DNA of 5,960 bases from Candidatus Margulisiibacteriota bacterium (GTDB lineage Bacteria > Margulisbacteria > WOR-1 > XYC2-FULL-46-14 > JAHJBW01): NCBI GenBank assembly GCA_018813405.1, contig JAHJBW010000253.1, positions 1 to 5,960 of the forward strand. Reading direction: 5' to 3'. Positions 5,590 to 5,960 of this stretch are shown here, piece after piece. Position numbers and translations under genes: made by a program. Below the pieces are notes generated by a model that was not told where the DNA came from, did no database searches, and saw nothing but the letters and a program-made list of their open reading frames with translations. Position 1 is the first letter of the stretch. Every line of letters starts with the position of its first letter.

Positions 5590-5892
5590 ATGGAGATCAA
5601 GGTATTCGGCAAAGATGGATGCGAGTTCTGCAAGACCACGGTAAAAAAGTTTGAGACCTTCCTGAAAAGGTGGGGCATTAACGAAACCGAAGCAAAATTG
5701 TCGTTCATCAACATGAGCACGGTGGACGGCCTGGCTGAAGGCGCTTTTTATTCGGTAAGCAAGATACCCGCGACAGTGATCGAAAAAAGCGGCGAGCAGA
5801 TTGCCCGATGGGACGGCAAGGTGCCGCTTTCAGAGGAATTCAAAGAACACTTTGCCTGCTTGACCCCAAAGGACGCTACCCAGGTCAACTGA
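5590..5892 (+). CDS. Glutaredoxin/thioredoxin-like redoxin, probable electron donor to NrdD
   Basis: A 100-residue thioredoxin-fold protein. It begins with a short beta strand (MEIKVFGKDG) and the redox motif Cys11-Glu-Phe-Cys14, followed by a helix. The conserved cis-proline is Pro60 in SKIPATVI, then a strand with a GEQIARWDGKVP turn and a C-terminal helix. There is no signal peptide, so it is cytoplasmic. Length and motif resemble NrdH-type redoxins and the small redoxins found beside nrdD in anaerobes. Established work shows some class III reductases are reduced by such redoxins or thioredoxin rather than formate. Placement 13 bp after the second nrdD with a strong Shine-Dalgarno site supports that role here, as inference. 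An additional Cys90 lies outside the motif. Glutaredoxin versus NrdH subfamily cannot be settled by eye, so no symbol is given. Confidence 0.88.
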   Translation: MEIKVFGKDGCEFCKTTVKKFETFLKRWGINETEAKLSFINMSTVDGLAEGAFYSVSKIPATVIEKSGEQIARWDGKVPLSEEFKEHFACLTPKDATQVN

Positions 5893-5896
5893 CAAG

Positions 5897-5960
5897 CTAT
5901 CTGCGTGGTTTTATAAGGATGGCGTTGCTGACTTTTCTAAGAGAGCCGTCGGCCGGCACA
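5897..5960 (-). CDS. Possible 3' end of a convergent gene, unidentified
   Basis: On the minus strand one frame is open from the window edge to a TAG at 5899-5897, giving about 20 residues ending in SNAILIKPRR. Codon choice (ATA, AAA, AGA, AAC, GCC) resembles the neighbouring genes, and the frame would end four bases beyond the redoxin stop, a tight convergent arrangement. The plus strand also has an open ATG at 5919 without a properly spaced Shine-Dalgarno site, which I consider less likely. I do not recognise the fragment, and 20 codons prove little. Confidence 0.25.
   Translation of the reverse strand, partial: VPADGSLRKVSNAILIKPRR

Overview
The window holds the anaerobic deoxyribonucleotide-synthesis locus of a bacterium. 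The class III (glycyl-radical, oxygen-sensitive) ribonucleotide reductases and the absence of class I or II genes here point to a strict or facultative anaerobe. Codon use is mixed (ATA, AAA and AGA alongside GCC and CTG) and GC is roughly half. I cannot name the lineage. An uncultivated anaerobic bacterium is my guess, based only on the style of the sequence.

Layout. Positions 32-475 encode NrdR, the zinc-ribbon/ATP-cone repressor of ribonucleotide reductase genes. Positions 514-1145 hold an AT-rich two-gene cassette: a 55-residue very basic protein overlapping by 4 nt a small nucleotidyltransferase-fold protein with an intact DxD...D signature. Its organisation resembles a toxin-antitoxin module. 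Directly after the nucleotidyltransferase stop codon comes a second, perfect 60-bp copy of the 3' end of nrdR (412-471 = 1147-1206). The cassette therefore looks like a 735-bp unit inserted at, or duplicated with, the nrdR 3' end.

Positions 1207-1384 are non-coding. They carry a strong promoter (TTGACA-17-TATACT) with two NrdR-box-like palindromes exactly 21 bp apart on either side of the -35 element. Positions 1385-3502 and 3489-5576 are two complete tandem nrdD paralogues, about 70% identical by hand count without gaps, overlapping by 14 nt. Both keep the ATP-cone, the active-site cysteines, the four-cysteine zinc site and the glycyl-radical loop. Positions 5590-5892 encode a 100-residue CxxC redoxin with its own Shine-Dalgarno site in the same operon.

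How the parts fit. NrdR would sense dATP/ATP through its ATP-cone and bind the paired boxes to shut down the nrdD-nrdD-redoxin operon when deoxynucleotides are plentiful. The redoxin probably supplies electrons to one or both NrdD enzymes, in place of or in addition to formate. The activase NrdG, needed to install the glycyl radical, is not in the window. The least expected parts are the repeat-flanked nucleotidyltransferase cassette between the regulator and its target operon, the tandem pair of apparently intact reductases, and the leaderless promoter arrangement of the first two transcription units.
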